Shown: positions 7,270-16,411, counted from the stretch's first letter. The stretch is 64,000 nt of DNA from CAYQQU01 sp964419545 (GCA_964419545.1 CAYQQU010000023.1:1-64000), one strand, 5' to 3'. The notes: generated by a model not told the origin, from the sequence alone. Numbers and translations are program-made.

Positions 7270-7932
7270 ATGAAACCTATTCTCTCCCTGGCTTTGGCGC
7301 TATGCCTGGCCATGCCCGCTATTGCTCAGATTCAGGAAACCACCGCTGAAATGAGCCGGGGCGCTCGGAACGCCTTGGTATTATCCATCCCGGAAACCGA
7401 TAGCAAACTGGTGGAGGACGTCTGGCAGGATTTCTGCAAAGACGAACTCCGGACCAAAGCGAAATGGGATCGCAAAGAGAAGGAATACCTGACGGAGGAC
7501 GTCACCATCATCGCCATCAGCCCCAACCCGATCGACCTGTACGCCCGCGCCGAAGAAGCCGGGGATGATATCGCTTTCTACCTCTGGTTCGATCTGGGCG
7601 GCGCCTTTCTGGCTTCCGACAGCCTCAATAACGATTACCTGGAAGGCGAAAAAGTGCTGATGGAATTCGGATTGGCCGTCGCCGCCGAAAAGACGCGGCA
7701 GGAACTCGCCGAGCAGGAAAAAGTGCTGAAAGATATGGAGCGGGAAATGGAAAAGCTCCAGCGGCTCAACGAACGCTACCACGACGATATCGAAAAGGCC
7801 AAAGACGCTATCAAAGCCGCCGAGGCCGACATCGAAGCCAATCTCGCGGAACAAAAGAAAATGAAAGAACAGCTGGCCGAACAAAACCGGCTGATCAAGA
7901 CCATCGCGCAAAAACTGAAAGATCTCCGGTAA
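7270..7932 (+). CDS. Periplasmic coiled-coil protein of unknown function
   Basis: The ATG at 7270 begins a signal peptide (MKPILSLALALCLAMPAIAQ). An N-terminal domain (about 25-145) follows, which in related Bacteroidota proteins is uncharacterised. The C-terminal third (about 145-220) is a continuous heptad-like coiled coil rich in E, K, L and Q. No catalytic motif is seen. It lies just upstream of the DnaA-box cluster and dnaB but is probably unrelated to them. Confidence 0.65.
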   Translation: MKPILSLALALCLAMPAIAQIQETTAEMSRGARNALVLSIPETDSKLVEDVWQDFCKDELRTKAKWDRKEKEYLTEDVTIIAISPNPIDLYARAEEAGDDIAFYLWFDLGGAFLASDSLNNDYLEGEKVLMEFGLAVAAEKTRQELAEQEKVLKDMEREMEKLQRLNERYHDDIEKAKDAIKAAEADIEANLAEQKKMKEQLAEQNRLIKTIAQKLKDLR

Positions 7933-8007
7933 TCTACCCCGGATATCCTGGCGGCGGCGGTATTTTCCTCACAGAAAAGGCCGTCTGCCGCCAGTTGCGC
8001 GCTCAAC

Positions 8008-8260
8008 ACTTTACGGTTGAGAGAAAATAAAATGTAAAAATATTATCCACATCCCATACGCGCCCTTCCCGCCGGTTGTCCGCGTGCCGTTCTATCGTTT
8101 TTTCCGTATCTTTATTAAGCAGATAACAGAAATGACAGGTATCATAACCCCCTTCATCTAATGCCGGCTTAATGCAGAATTAACATTCGGTTAATAATCG
8201 ACCCCCCTTTTCCACATTTACCCCCTGTTTTATCCACAGTTGTGGAAAACTGTTGAAAAA
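8008..8260. other. DnaA-box cluster with AT-rich DNA (candidate oriC or DnaA-controlled region)
   Basis: Four 9-mers match the DnaA box TTWTNCACA: TTATCCACA 8043-8051, TTTTCCACA 8208-8216, TTATCCACA 8230-8238, and on the minus strand TTTTCCACA at 8241-8249. The last two form a head-to-head pair 2 bp apart, and TGTTGAAAA (8251-8259) is a near match. AT-rich stretches lie at 8015-8045 and 8160-8200, as expected of a DNA-unwinding element. Placement directly upstream of dnaB suits either a replication origin or DnaA control of dnaB. No GC-skew check was possible. Confidence 0.55.
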
Positions 8261-8274
8261 TTTTGCCGTCGCAA

Positions 8275-8299
8275 TTCTGCTGCAGAAGGCTTAGCTTTG
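8275..8299 (+). promoter_or_regulatory. Promoter-like -7 element and small palindrome upstream of dnaB
   Basis: TAGCTTTG (8292-8299) matches the Bacteroidota -7 consensus TAnnTTTG, 51 bp before the dnaB start. A palindrome TTCTGC-T-GCAGAA (8275-8287) overlaps the expected spacer and could be an operator. No good -33 element is seen at the usual distance. Confidence 0.4.
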
Positions 8300-8350
8300 T
8301 AAGGCCGCGAAAACACATTGTATTTTTTTTAATTTAAAGAAGGGCGAGGT

Positions 8351-10390
8351 ATGTCGGAACCGAAACAGACAAAAAGCGCAGAAAAGCAAGGACGCAACCG
8401 GCCGCGCAAGCGGGGGGAAGACCTCTCGAACTACCTGTTCGGCAAACTGCCGCCCCAGGCCCTGCCGCTGGAAGAAGCCGTGCTGGGCGCCCTGATGCTG
8501 GACAAGAACGCGCTGTCGATCGTCCTCGACATTCTCCGTCCCGAGAGTTTCTACCTCGACGCCCACCAGGAGATCTACCGGGCGATGCTCCACCTCTTCG
8601 AACGCTCCCAGCCCATCGACCTGCTTACGGTGATGGAGGAGATGAAAAAACAAGGTACGCTCGAAGCGGGCGGCGGACCGGGATACCTCGCCGAGCTGAC
8701 CAACAAAGTGGCCTCAGCGGCCAATATCGAATACCACGCGCGCCTCATCTCTCAGAAATACATCCAGCGCGAGCTGATCCACGTTTCCACCAAAACCATC
8801 CGCGACGCCTTCGAAGACACCACCGACGTCTTCGAACTGCTGGACGACGCCGAGCAGGGGCTCTTTTCCATCGCCCAGCAAAATATGAGCCGGGGCTACG
8901 AAAGCATGTCATCGCTGGCTAGCAAAGCGCTCAAACAGATGGAGGAGCTGAAAAACCGGGAAGACGGCCTCACCGGCGTCCCTACCGGGTTTACGGACCT
9001 CGACCGGCTGACTTCCGGCTGGCAGCCCTCCGACCTCATCATCATCGCCGCCCGGCCTGGTATGGGCAAAACCTCGTTCGTCCTCTCGGTAGCGAAAAAC
9101 GCCTCCGTCGACTTCGGCAAACCGGTGGCCTTGTTCTCCCTGGAAATGTCGGCCCTGCAGCTCGCCCAGCGGATGATCTCCATGGAAGCAGAAATATCGG
9201 GCAGCAAAATGCGCAACGGACAGCTCGAAGATTACGAATGGCAGCAGCTGCACAGCGCCATCGAACGCATCAGTGAAGCACCCATCTACATCGACGACAC
9301 GCCGGGCATCAACGTCTTCGAATTGCGCGCCAAATGCCGGCGCCTCAAGATGCAGCACGATATTCAGCTGGTGATCATCGATTACCTGCAGCTGATGAGC
9401 GGCGGGGTGGACAACCAGCGCGGCAATCGCGAACAGGAGATCAGCTCCATCTCGCGGGCCCTCAAAGGCCTGGCCAAAGAACTCAGCGTGCCCGTCATCG
9501 CCCTGTCGCAGCTCAGCCGCGCCGTAGAAGTGCGCGGCGGCAGCAAGCGACCCCAACTCTCCGACCTGCGGGAATGCATCACGGCCGATACGCGGATCTT
9601 CCTGCCGGAAGAAGACCGCTACGCCGCCGTGAGCGAGCTGCTCGACTACCGCGACTTTCCCGTGCTGGCCCTGACGCCGCAAGGACGCCTGACTACCGAT
9701 ACCTGCCGCGAGATCTGGCCCACCGGAACGAAACGCATCTACGAGCTGAAAACCGAACGCGCACAGCTGATCCGCACCAGCGCCAACCACCCGTTCCTGA
9801 CGCCCTCCGGCTGGCGCCAGGCCGCGGAATTGAACCCGGGCGACCAGGTGGCGGTCGCCGCGCCGGACCAGGGGCTCGTCAGGAACGCCGCCTCGCGCCC
9901 GACCGTCACTACGACCGACCAGGACGAGCACCGGACGGCCGCTGCTTCCGAACAGTGGGCAGCCGTACCCGCCCTGGATTTTGACTGGACGCCGATCGCT
10001 TCCATCCGCGAGGCCGGCATCGCCGAAACCTATGACCTGCACATCAATAACCACCACAACCTGCTCGCCGACGATTTTATCATTCACAACTCGGGCGCCA
10101 TCGAGCAGGACGCAGACATCGTTTCCTTCATCTATCGCCCCGAATACTACCAGATCCTGGAAGACGAAGAAGGACAGTCGCTCAAAGGGATCGCCGAAGT
10201 CATCGTCGCCAAACACCGGAACGGCGCCCTGGATACCGTGAAGCTGCGGTTTACTGATAAATTCGCCCGCTTCTCCAACCTCGACGATCCCGACTTCGAC
10301 GGCCTGCCCGCCGATACTTTCGAGACGCCGCAGGGGAACGTGATCACCCGTTCGTCGCGGATCAACGAAGATGAAGATATTCCGTTTTAA
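8351..10390 (+). CDS. dnaB: Replicative DNA helicase DnaB with an in-frame mini-intein
   Basis: The 679-residue precursor has the DnaB N-terminal domain (about 30-135), Walker A ARPGMGKTS (234-242), VIIDYLQLM (341-349) and the C-terminal RecA-like core. Residues 409-580 are an intein; without it the helicase is 507 residues, the usual Bacteroidota length. The mature enzyme is a hexameric helicase that unwinds DNA at the fork and works with DnaG and the clamp loader. The insertion lies between SDLRE and SGAIEQDAD, a highly conserved helicase motif, so splicing is required for function. DnaA boxes lie just upstream. The pseudouridine synthase gene begins 17 bp downstream. Confidence 0.96.
   Translation: MSEPKQTKSAEKQGRNRPRKRGEDLSNYLFGKLPPQALPLEEAVLGALMLDKNALSIVLDILRPESFYLDAHQEIYRAMLHLFERSQPIDLLTVMEEMKKQGTLEAGGGPGYLAELTNKVASAANIEYHARLISQKYIQRELIHVSTKTIRDAFEDTTDVFELLDDAEQGLFSIAQQNMSRGYESMSSLASKALKQMEELKNREDGLTGVPTGFTDLDRLTSGWQPSDLIIIAARPGMGKTSFVLSVAKNASVDFGKPVALFSLEMSALQLAQRMISMEAEISGSKMRNGQLEDYEWQQLHSAIERISEAPIYIDDTPGINVFELRAKCRRLKMQHDIQLVIIDYLQLMSGGVDNQRGNREQEISSISRALKGLAKELSVPVIALSQLSRAVEVRGGSKRPQLSDLRECITADTRIFLPEEDRYAAVSELLDYRDFPVLALTPQGRLTTDTCREIWPTGTKRIYELKTERAQLIRTSANHPFLTPSGWRQAAELNPGDQVAVAAPDQGLVRNAASRPTVTTTDQDEHRTAAASEQWAAVPALDFDWTPIASIREAGIAETYDLHINNHHNLLADDFIIHNSGAIEQDADIVSFIYRPEYYQILEDEEGQSLKGIAEVIVAKHRNGALDTVKLRFTDKFARFSNLDDPDFDGLPADTFETPQGNVITRSSRINEDEDIPF
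9575..10090 (+). other. DnaB mini-intein (172 residues, no homing endonuclease)
   Basis: The intein begins with Cys (residue 409, CITADTRIF, splicing block A) and continues with block B RTSANHPFLTPSG (475-487), including the conserved His. It ends with block F (YDLHINNHHNLLADDF) and the terminal His-Asn 579-580, followed by Ser+1. A full intein with a LAGLIDADG endonuclease would be near 400 residues; here only a linker of about 40 residues (505-545) joins the halves. All splicing nucleophiles are present. The site appears to be the one used by the Rhodothermus marinus DnaB intein (from memory). Confidence 0.93.
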
Positions 10391-10407
10391 ATTTTAAAGG
10401 GTTCACA

Positions 10408-11181
10408 ATGGGAAAGTCGCACAAGCCGGGTTCTAAAGGCGAAAATGGAGATCAGGAGCCGTCGGTGGAAGGGATGCGCCTCAACAAATACGTGGCGCAT
10501 TGCGGGGTCTGCTCGCGGCGGCAGGCGGCAGCGCACGTCAAGGCGGGGCTGGTAAAAGTAAACGGCGCGGTAGTCGACAACCCGGCTTATCAGGTGCAGC
10601 CCGGCGATCGCATCGCGTTCCGCGGAAAGCCGATCCGGCCGGAAGAAAAACGGGTGTACTTCCTGATGAACAAACCCAAAGACATCATCACCACCGTAAA
10701 AGACGAACGCGGGCGCCGCACCGTGATCGACCTCCTCAAAAATAAAGTGGAAGAACGTATCTTTCCGGTAGGCCGCCTCGATCGCAACACTACCGGCCTG
10801 TTGCTCCTCACCAACGACGGCGAACTCGCCAAAAAGCTTTCCCACCCCAGCCATAAGGTGCCGAAGGTGTATTACATCACCCTGGATAAACCCGTACCGC
10901 GCACCGACATCGACGCCATCGCCCGCGGCGTGGAGCTGGAAGACGGCGTCGTTCCCATATCTTGGGTGCGCCACGTAGAAGAACGCGACCGCACAGTGGT
11001 CGGCCTGGAGATCCACGTGGGCCGCAACCGCATCGTGCGCCGCCTCTTCGAACACCTGGGCTACCAGGTGCGCAAGCTGGACCGGGTGTACTACGCCGGC
11101 CTCACCAAAAAAGACCTGCCCCGCGGATTCTGGCGGCCGCTGACGGAGAAAGAAGTGCTGATGCTGCGGCATTTCGTGTAG
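10408..11181 (+). CDS. rluB: Ribosomal RNA pseudouridine synthase (RluB/RsuA family)
   Basis: The 257-residue protein has an N-terminal S4 RNA-binding domain (about 23-75, MRLNKYVAHCGVCSRRQA) and a RsuA/RluB catalytic domain with GRLDRNTTGLLLLTNDG, where D125 is the expected catalytic aspartate. It converts a specific uridine in 23S rRNA to pseudouridine. A basic N-terminal extension of about 20 residues precedes the S4 domain, as is common in Bacteroidota. It follows dnaB by 17 bp and is probably co-transcribed. The exact target base (RluB versus RluE/RsuA) is inferred from similarity only. Confidence 0.85.
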   Translation: MGKSHKPGSKGENGDQEPSVEGMRLNKYVAHCGVCSRRQAAAHVKAGLVKVNGAVVDNPAYQVQPGDRIAFRGKPIRPEEKRVYFLMNKPKDIITTVKDERGRRTVIDLLKNKVEERIFPVGRLDRNTTGLLLLTNDGELAKKLSHPSHKVPKVYYITLDKPVPRTDIDAIARGVELEDGVVPISWVRHVEERDRTVVGLEIHVGRNRIVRRLFEHLGYQVRKLDRVYYAGLTKKDLPRGFWRPLTEKEVLMLRHFV

Positions 11182-11291
11182 CCCGGAGCGGACCCGAATG
11201 AAAAAAAAAGCTTGCGCCACACTCAAGTGGAGAAACCATTGTTCGGTGGTTGTCAGGCCTGCGCAAACGCAAGCATGGCGGCCGGCAATAG

Positions 11292-11312
11292 ATGAATCCA
11301 TGAAGTATCCGG
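11292..11312. repeat. Degenerate copy of the AACCCGGAT palindromic repeat
   Basis: AATCCATGAAGTATCCGGG resembles the half ATCCATGAATAATCCGGGTT found at 24353-24375 and 55901-55922. It lies in the gene-free stretch 11182-11739, between the pseudouridine synthase gene and the Uma2 remnant. Confidence 0.4.
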
Positions 11313-11339
11313 GCTCGCCGGACAGCTACGGGCTGGATG

Positions 11340-11625
11340 CTACAGATCCAGCCTGAACGACGGGGCCGCCAGATTCCGGGCATTTCGATAAATAGCGCGC
11401 ATGGAAATGCGGCAATTGAGGGTGTGGAGAAAAATTTCTTCTTCCAATAGGCAGGTTCTGCGCGAGAAAGGACATCGTCGACCGGCTTGTACTGGTCGAT
11501 AAGCAGGTATTCTCGAAAAAAGGGCAAGGCGCAGTATTTGTGAAATTTGTCCCCCCCGGTCATAGCTTTCGGTTGATTTGGAAAGCATCTCGACGATTTT
11601 CAGGGCCTCTGTTCGAGGTGAGGAT
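11340..11625 (-). pseudogene. Uma2-family (putative restriction endonuclease-like) pseudogene
   Basis: Joining minus-strand frames gives ALKIVEMLSKSTESYDRG, then DKFHKYCALPFFREYLLIDQ with YKPVDDVLSR, and finally ISMRAIYRNARN and APSFRLDL before a stop at 11340-11342. This is the C-terminal half of a Uma2 domain (typical form IVEVLSPSTEAYDRG...KF..Y..IPSLREYVLIDQ). One frameshift lies at a seven-base C/G run (11551-11557) and another near 11440; the N-terminal half is gone. Uma2 genes are common mobile, multi-copy genes of unknown role. The rest of 11182-11739 shows no gene. Confidence 0.72.
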
Positions 11626-11739
11626 TCTGCCGTTCACCGAAAAAGATAAACTATTCGCAGGAAAATTCCTATCCTGGAATGATCAATCGTCCCAGCTCTT
11701 TGTTGCAACACTGAACTCCTAAATAAAGAATTTCTGAAT

Positions 11740-14163
11740 ATGATCCTTCCTGCTACTCGTCTTCTGTTGCTACTATGTGGTACCTTTCTCGGCCTGAACC
11801 TCTGGGGGCAGCCTCAGTCACCACAATTCAACAACCCGCCGGAGGAAGTCAAAGTTTCCGGTGTCCTGGTCGACCAGGAATCCCAGGAGCCCCTGCCTTT
11901 CGCCACCGTAGCCGTTTACGCGGAAGCAGACAGCACCATGGTCGACAACGCGCTCACGGGAGAAGCCGGGAAATTCAGCGTCTCCCTGCCTCCCGGCGAT
12001 TACTACGCGGTGATCAAGTATGTCGGATTTCAGGATAAGGTGCTTTCGGACCTCGAACTCACCGGCCGACGCCCCCTGGTCGACCTGGGTAAAGTAGCCA
12101 TGCAATCCGACGCCGTAGCGCTCGAGGAAGTGATCGTTCGCGGTGAGAAGAGCCAGATGACGTTCAAGCTCGACCGCCGGGTGTTCAACGTGGGCAAAGA
12201 CCTCACCAATACCGGCAACAGCGCCGCCGATATCCTCGACAACGTTCCTTCCGTAACGGTCGACCCCGAAGGCAACGTCAGCCTGCGCGGCAGCCAGAGC
12301 GTGCGCATCCTGGTGAACGGCAAGCCCTCCGGGCTGCTCAGCGCCGGAGAGACGGAGGCCTTGCTGCGCATGCAGGGCGATATCATCGAAAGCATCGAGG
12401 TGATCACCAACCCTTCGGCCCGCTACGAAGCAGAGGGCGAGGCCGGCATCATCAACATCATCCTGAAGAAAAACAAGGAAAAAGGCGTCAACGGCTCCTT
12501 CGGGGCTACCGCCGGCTATCCCCAAAATTTCGGGGCTTCCTACAATCTCAATTTCCGGCGCCGCGACTTCAATTTCTTTTCCAACTTCGGCCTCGACTAC
12601 CGGAAGGCGCCGGGCGGCGGCAACGATACCCAGCGGTTCTTTGAAGACGGCCAACTGGATGAATTCTTTACGACCGAAACCGATCAGCTGCGCGGCGGAC
12701 TGGGCGGCTACCTACAGCTCGGCGCCGACTGGAACCTCGATGAACAGAACGTTCTGACCGGCGCCCTGCTCTACCGCACCGGCCGGGATAATAACGACGC
12801 ATCGGTGATCTATCGCGACTTTGACCAGAACCGCAACCTGCTCAACGAAACCGTACGCGATATCGACGAGACCGAAGACGAACACAACCTGGAGGCTTCC
12901 CTCGACTACAAGCGCACCTTCGACCAGCCGGATCGCGAATGGACCGTCACGTTCAAATACATCGTCGACGACGATACCGAACTGGCCGACTACGAAGAGA
13001 CCAGCACCGAATCGCCGGAACCGGTTTTCCAGCGGTCCAGCAACACGGAAGACGAGATCAACCTGCTCCTGCAAACCGACTACGTCCACCCGATCGGGGA
13101 AAATACCCGCCTGGAAGGCGGATTGCGCATGGCCCTGCGTACGGTCAACAACGACTTCCTGGTGGAAGAAGAGCAGGGCGAGACCTTCGTTACCGTATCC
13201 GATTTCGACGATAAGCTGAAATACACCGAAGATATCTACGCCGCCTACTTTATCGCCGGCCACGAATTCGGCCCCTTCAGCGTACAGGGCGGCCTGCGGG
13301 CCGAACTCTCCGACATCACGGCGGCGCTGCTCGAATCGAACCAGGCCAACGATCAGGACTACCTCAGCTTTTTCCCCAGCGCGTCTTTGTCTTACCAGCT
13401 CTCCGAAAAAAATCAACTGCAAGTCAGCTACAGCCGGCGCCTGAGCCGGCCGTATTTCCGGCGCCTGCTGCCCTTTTCCAACTTCAACAATCCGCGTAAC
13501 AATCGCATCGGCAACCCCAACCTGCGCCCGGAGTTCACCGATTCTTACGAGGCCGGTTTCCTGCGCTACTTCGGTAGCGGCTCCCTGCTGACCAGCGTCT
13601 ACTACCGCCGCACTACTGGCGTGATCGAGCGCCTGGCGCTGCCCGCCGATGACGGCACGGCGATCGAGTTTCCCGTCAACCTGTCGACGCGCAACGCTTA
13701 CGGCCTGGAGCTGAACTTCTCTTACGATTTTACCGATTGGTGGAACGTAACCGCCGACGGCAACTTTTTCCGGGCCCTCGTCGACGGTGCTTTCGAAGGC
13801 GTCGACTACTCGGCGGATACCTACACCTGGAGCGGTCGCATCAACACCCAGCTGGACGTGGGCGAACGGATGAAGATACAGTCGTCCTTCAACTACCGCG
13901 GTCCTGCGCAAACCACGCAGGGGCGCCGCTTGTCGTTCTACTCGTTCAACCTGGCCGCTTCCCTGGACGTCTTCGCCGGGAAAGGGACCTTGACGCTGGC
14001 CGGCCGCGACCTGTTCAACACCCGCAAACGCCGCAGTGAGATCGATCAGCCGAATTACCAGGCAGAGTCGGTATTCCAGTGGCGCCGCGCCCAGGGCGTC
14101 GTGCTGTCGTTCAACTACCGCCTGAACCAGGACAAACGGAGCGGAGGCCGCCGGCGAGGATAA
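11740..14163 (+). CDS. TonB-dependent outer-membrane receptor (OMP beta-barrel family)
   Basis: The 807-residue protein has a signal peptide (MILPATRLLLLLCGTFLGLNLWGQ), a carboxypeptidase-regulatory-like domain (about 37-120), a plug domain (about 140-230, with TGNSAADILDNVPSVTVDPEG and LRGSQSVRILVNG), and a long beta-barrel to the C-terminus. It lacks the SusC-type signature and has no SusD partner next to it, so it belongs to the single-gene OMP_b-brl_3 type. It would import a ligand across the outer membrane with TonB energy. The substrate is unknown. The gene after it also carries a regulatory-like domain. Confidence 0.88.
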   Translation: MILPATRLLLLLCGTFLGLNLWGQPQSPQFNNPPEEVKVSGVLVDQESQEPLPFATVAVYAEADSTMVDNALTGEAGKFSVSLPPGDYYAVIKYVGFQDKVLSDLELTGRRPLVDLGKVAMQSDAVALEEVIVRGEKSQMTFKLDRRVFNVGKDLTNTGNSAADILDNVPSVTVDPEGNVSLRGSQSVRILVNGKPSGLLSAGETEALLRMQGDIIESIEVITNPSARYEAEGEAGIINIILKKNKEKGVNGSFGATAGYPQNFGASYNLNFRRRDFNFFSNFGLDYRKAPGGGNDTQRFFEDGQLDEFFTTETDQLRGGLGGYLQLGADWNLDEQNVLTGALLYRTGRDNNDASVIYRDFDQNRNLLNETVRDIDETEDEHNLEASLDYKRTFDQPDREWTVTFKYIVDDDTELADYEETSTESPEPVFQRSSNTEDEINLLLQTDYVHPIGENTRLEGGLRMALRTVNNDFLVEEEQGETFVTVSDFDDKLKYTEDIYAAYFIAGHEFGPFSVQGGLRAELSDITAALLESNQANDQDYLSFFPSASLSYQLSEKNQLQVSYSRRLSRPYFRRLLPFSNFNNPRNNRIGNPNLRPEFTDSYEAGFLRYFGSGSLLTSVYYRRTTGVIERLALPADDGTAIEFPVNLSTRNAYGLELNFSYDFTDWWNVTADGNFFRALVDGAFEGVDYSADTYTWSGRINTQLDVGERMKIQSSFNYRGPAQTTQGRRLSFYSFNLAASLDVFAGKGTLTLAGRDLFNTRKRRSEIDQPNYQAESVFQWRRAQGVVLSFNYRLNQDKRSGGRRRG

Positions 14164-14279
14164 TCCGGAGTTCGTAGTAGGAATTTTAACGCCGGTAGTT
14201 TTATTTTGCTCATTCCAGTGCAATGCTTTATCATTTGGATCATCGAACGGTGCTATTTCGAAAAAATACCTCGCTGCCA

Positions 14280-15140
14280 ATGACCAAGCTTCCTTCCTGC
14301 GCTCATGCGATCTTCGCCCTGCTGATGTGGTTCACTGCCCATGCTACAGTAGATGGTCAGGTCATTTTGCGGGGCGTCGTCATCGACGCCGAAACGAAAC
14401 AACCAATTCCGTACGTCAACATAGGCGTCAAAGCGCGGGGCGCCGGCACGGTAAGCGACGAGGGCGGTGCTTACGAATTGAAGGTGAAGGCGGCGACGGA
14501 CGAAGTGACTTTCTCCGCCATCGGCTTCACGACCCGGACGATCGCGGCCGAAGAACTGACCGGAAAAGGAACGGTGGCCCTGGCTCCCCGGGAGTACGCC
14601 ATCCCTACTGTCGAGATCACCGGGCGGCGACTCTCGGCGACGGATCAGATCTATGGGGTGAGAAACAAGACCCGGGGACTGAGCGTCGGCTTCGGCAGCG
14701 CCCAGCTGGGTACGGAGATCGCCGCGCCGATCCGGCTCGCAGACAGCGTCTGGGTCAAAAGCGCCCATTTCGTGCTCAACCACGCCAAAGGCGACAGCCT
14801 TTTTTTCCGGATCAACCTCTACGAACTGAATGGCGAAACGCCCGGCGAGAAGCTGCTGCGCGAAAATGTCTTCTACTCCGAAAAACAGCAAAAAGGAACT
14901 TTCACCGTAGACCTCACCCCTTACAACCTGATCCTGAGCGGGGACGTGCTCCTGTCGCTGGAGTGGATACGGGACGACGGCAAGGGCAATAAAGACATTA
15001 CCTTCGATACCAAAAAATCGCGGCAGCCCAACGGCGTGTACCACCGGAAAAGCAGCCTGGGCGAATTCGAAAAAATGCGGTTTATCAACGACCGCCTCAA
15101 GCCTTGTTTTTATTTGACGGGCCGGCCGCTGACGCAGTAG
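14280..15140 (+). CDS. Secreted protein with carboxypeptidase-regulatory-like domain
   Basis: The ATG at 14280 begins a signal peptide (MTKLPSCAHAIFALLMWFTAHATVDGQ); a longer frame from 14223 would lack one. Residues about 28-100 form the beta-sandwich CarboxypepD_reg-like domain (VILRGVVIDAETKQPIPYVN), and the remaining 180 residues form a second domain seen with it in Bacteroidota proteins of unknown function. It lies 116 bp after the TonB receptor and may act with it at the outer membrane. Confidence 0.7.
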   Translation: MTKLPSCAHAIFALLMWFTAHATVDGQVILRGVVIDAETKQPIPYVNIGVKARGAGTVSDEGGAYELKVKAATDEVTFSAIGFTTRTIAAEELTGKGTVALAPREYAIPTVEITGRRLSATDQIYGVRNKTRGLSVGFGSAQLGTEIAAPIRLADSVWVKSAHFVLNHAKGDSLFFRINLYELNGETPGEKLLRENVFYSEKQQKGTFTVDLTPYNLILSGDVLLSLEWIRDDGKGNKDITFDTKKSRQPNGVYHRKSSLGEFEKMRFINDRLKPCFYLTGRPLTQ

Positions 15141-15252
15141 CGCGGGCGCTCCGGGGCAGGCAGCGGGTTTGGCGGTTTATCGGGAAACGCGTAATTTTAA
15201 TAGTCTGATCTGAAAACCTTATTTCGATAGGAAGTCAAATTGCCCGCAACTC

Positions 15253-15489
15253 GTGCTATTGGTGATCTCCCTGATTTGCGCCTGCGCTATTGTAATGGCT
15301 GCTTTCTTCATTGACCACCCAAGTACAGAGGAGACCGTGCGCTACCTGTTGATCGCGCTTTGGTTTGCGCCGTTTGCCTATTTCACGGAAGAGTCGCGCC
15401 GCCGGTCGCTCAAAGAGGAGTGGAAGTATTTGACGCGCCGGTGGTTCAAGTACCGGATCACACTTCCACATTGGTGTTTACGGTGGTGA
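15253..15489 (+). CDS. Small membrane protein, hypothetical (uncertain)
   Basis: A GTG-initiated frame gives 78 residues with one or two hydrophobic segments (about 2-18 and 29-43) and a basic tail (ESRRRSLKEEWKYLTRRWFKY). The residue pattern looks like a real small membrane protein. It lacks an ATG start and its last 32 bp overlap the convergent oxyR-type gene, so it may be a degenerate or truncated gene. Confidence 0.35.
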   Translation: MLLVISLICACAIVMAAFFIDHPSTEETVRYLLIALWFAPFAYFTEESRRRSLKEEWKYLTRRWFKYRITLPHWCLRW

Positions 15490-16411
15490 CGTCTCCCGTT
15501 TCCAATAGCTTTTTGGGTACGGATGCTTTGATCAAAGCCCCAATCTTATCCAGCAAGGGCGCACGCACGTGATTGGGTAAGTAAACCATACTGATTTCCC
15601 GTACCCGCCGCGGCCCGGCCAGCACTTTGATCATGTGTTCGCGTTCGCTGTCGAAATGGAGGGTGGTCAGTTCGGGCAGCACCGTCACGCCACCCTTGTA
15701 TTCCACGATGCGGCAGAGCGACTCGATAGAATTGCTTTCGAATTGGAATAAGTTGTGATTGTATTTTCCTTTGCGGTGCAGCTCGCAGATATCGTCGACC
15801 TGGTTGCGCAGGCAGTTGCCTTCCTTGAGCAGCCAGATGTCGCCGGGCGGGACGCCGGCGATATCGATCGGCTCTTCCCCGAATAGCGGATGCCGGTTGG
15901 AGACGAACAGCAGGAAGCCTTCGTAAAACAAGGGCGTGGTGCTCAGGGCGATGCGCGTTTTGACGGGCGTAGCGATGATGCCTACGTCGAACTTTCCGTC
16001 TTTGATGCCGTGCACGATCTCCTCGGTGATCGCTTCCTGCACGTGTAGGGTCAGCTTGGGAAACTGGTCGTTCAACTGCTGGATGAACAAAGGCAGCAGG
16101 TAGGGCGCCAGGGTGGGGATGATGCCCATTTCGATTTTTCCGGAAAACTCTGCTTTGAGTTCTACCGCCAGTTCCCGGAGCTGTCGCGACTGCGTGAGCA
16201 GCAGCTGGGCGTGTTCCAGGAAGCGCTGCCCCGCGGGCGTGGTGCGCACCCGCTTCTGGGAGCGGTCGAAGAGGGTGAGCCCGATCTCTTCTTCCAGTTT
16301 GCGGATCTGAATGCTCATACCCGGCTGGGAGATGCCCACCGTCTTGGCGGCCCGGCTGTAGTTGCCGGCCCGGTGCAGGGCCAGGGCGTATTCGAGCTGT
16401 TGGAGCGTCAT
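15458..16411 (-). CDS. oxyR: OxyR-type LysR-family hydrogen-peroxide sensor
   Basis: The 317-residue regulator has an N-terminal winged helix-turn-helix (about 1-60, MTLQQLEYALALHRAGNYSRAA) and a periplasmic-binding-like effector domain. Residues 198-209 read GNCLRNQVDDIC, so C200 and C209 are spaced exactly like the redox pair Cys199/Cys208 of Escherichia coli OxyR (GHCLRDQAMGFC). This supports a peroxide-sensing activator that forms a disulfide, rather than a generic LysR protein. No catalase or peroxiredoxin gene lies next to it, so its targets are elsewhere. Confidence 0.88.
   Translation of the reverse strand: MTLQQLEYALALHRAGNYSRAAKTVGISQPGMSIQIRKLEEEIGLTLFDRSQKRVRTTPAGQRFLEHAQLLLTQSRQLRELAVELKAEFSGKIEMGIIPTLAPYLLPLFIQQLNDQFPKLTLHVQEAITEEIVHGIKDGKFDVGIIATPVKTRIALSTTPLFYEGFLLFVSNRHPLFGEEPIDIAGVPPGDIWLLKEGNCLRNQVDDICELHRKGKYNHNLFQFESNSIESLCRIVEYKGGVTVLPELTTLHFDSEREHMIKVLAGPRRVREISMVYLPNHVRAPLLDKIGALIKASVPKKLLETGDVTTVNTNVEV

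Noticed and set aside
12712..14280. Long minus-strand open frame (522 codons) over the TonB receptor gene
   Set aside because: Shadow of a well-supported plus-strand receptor; no recognisable domains.
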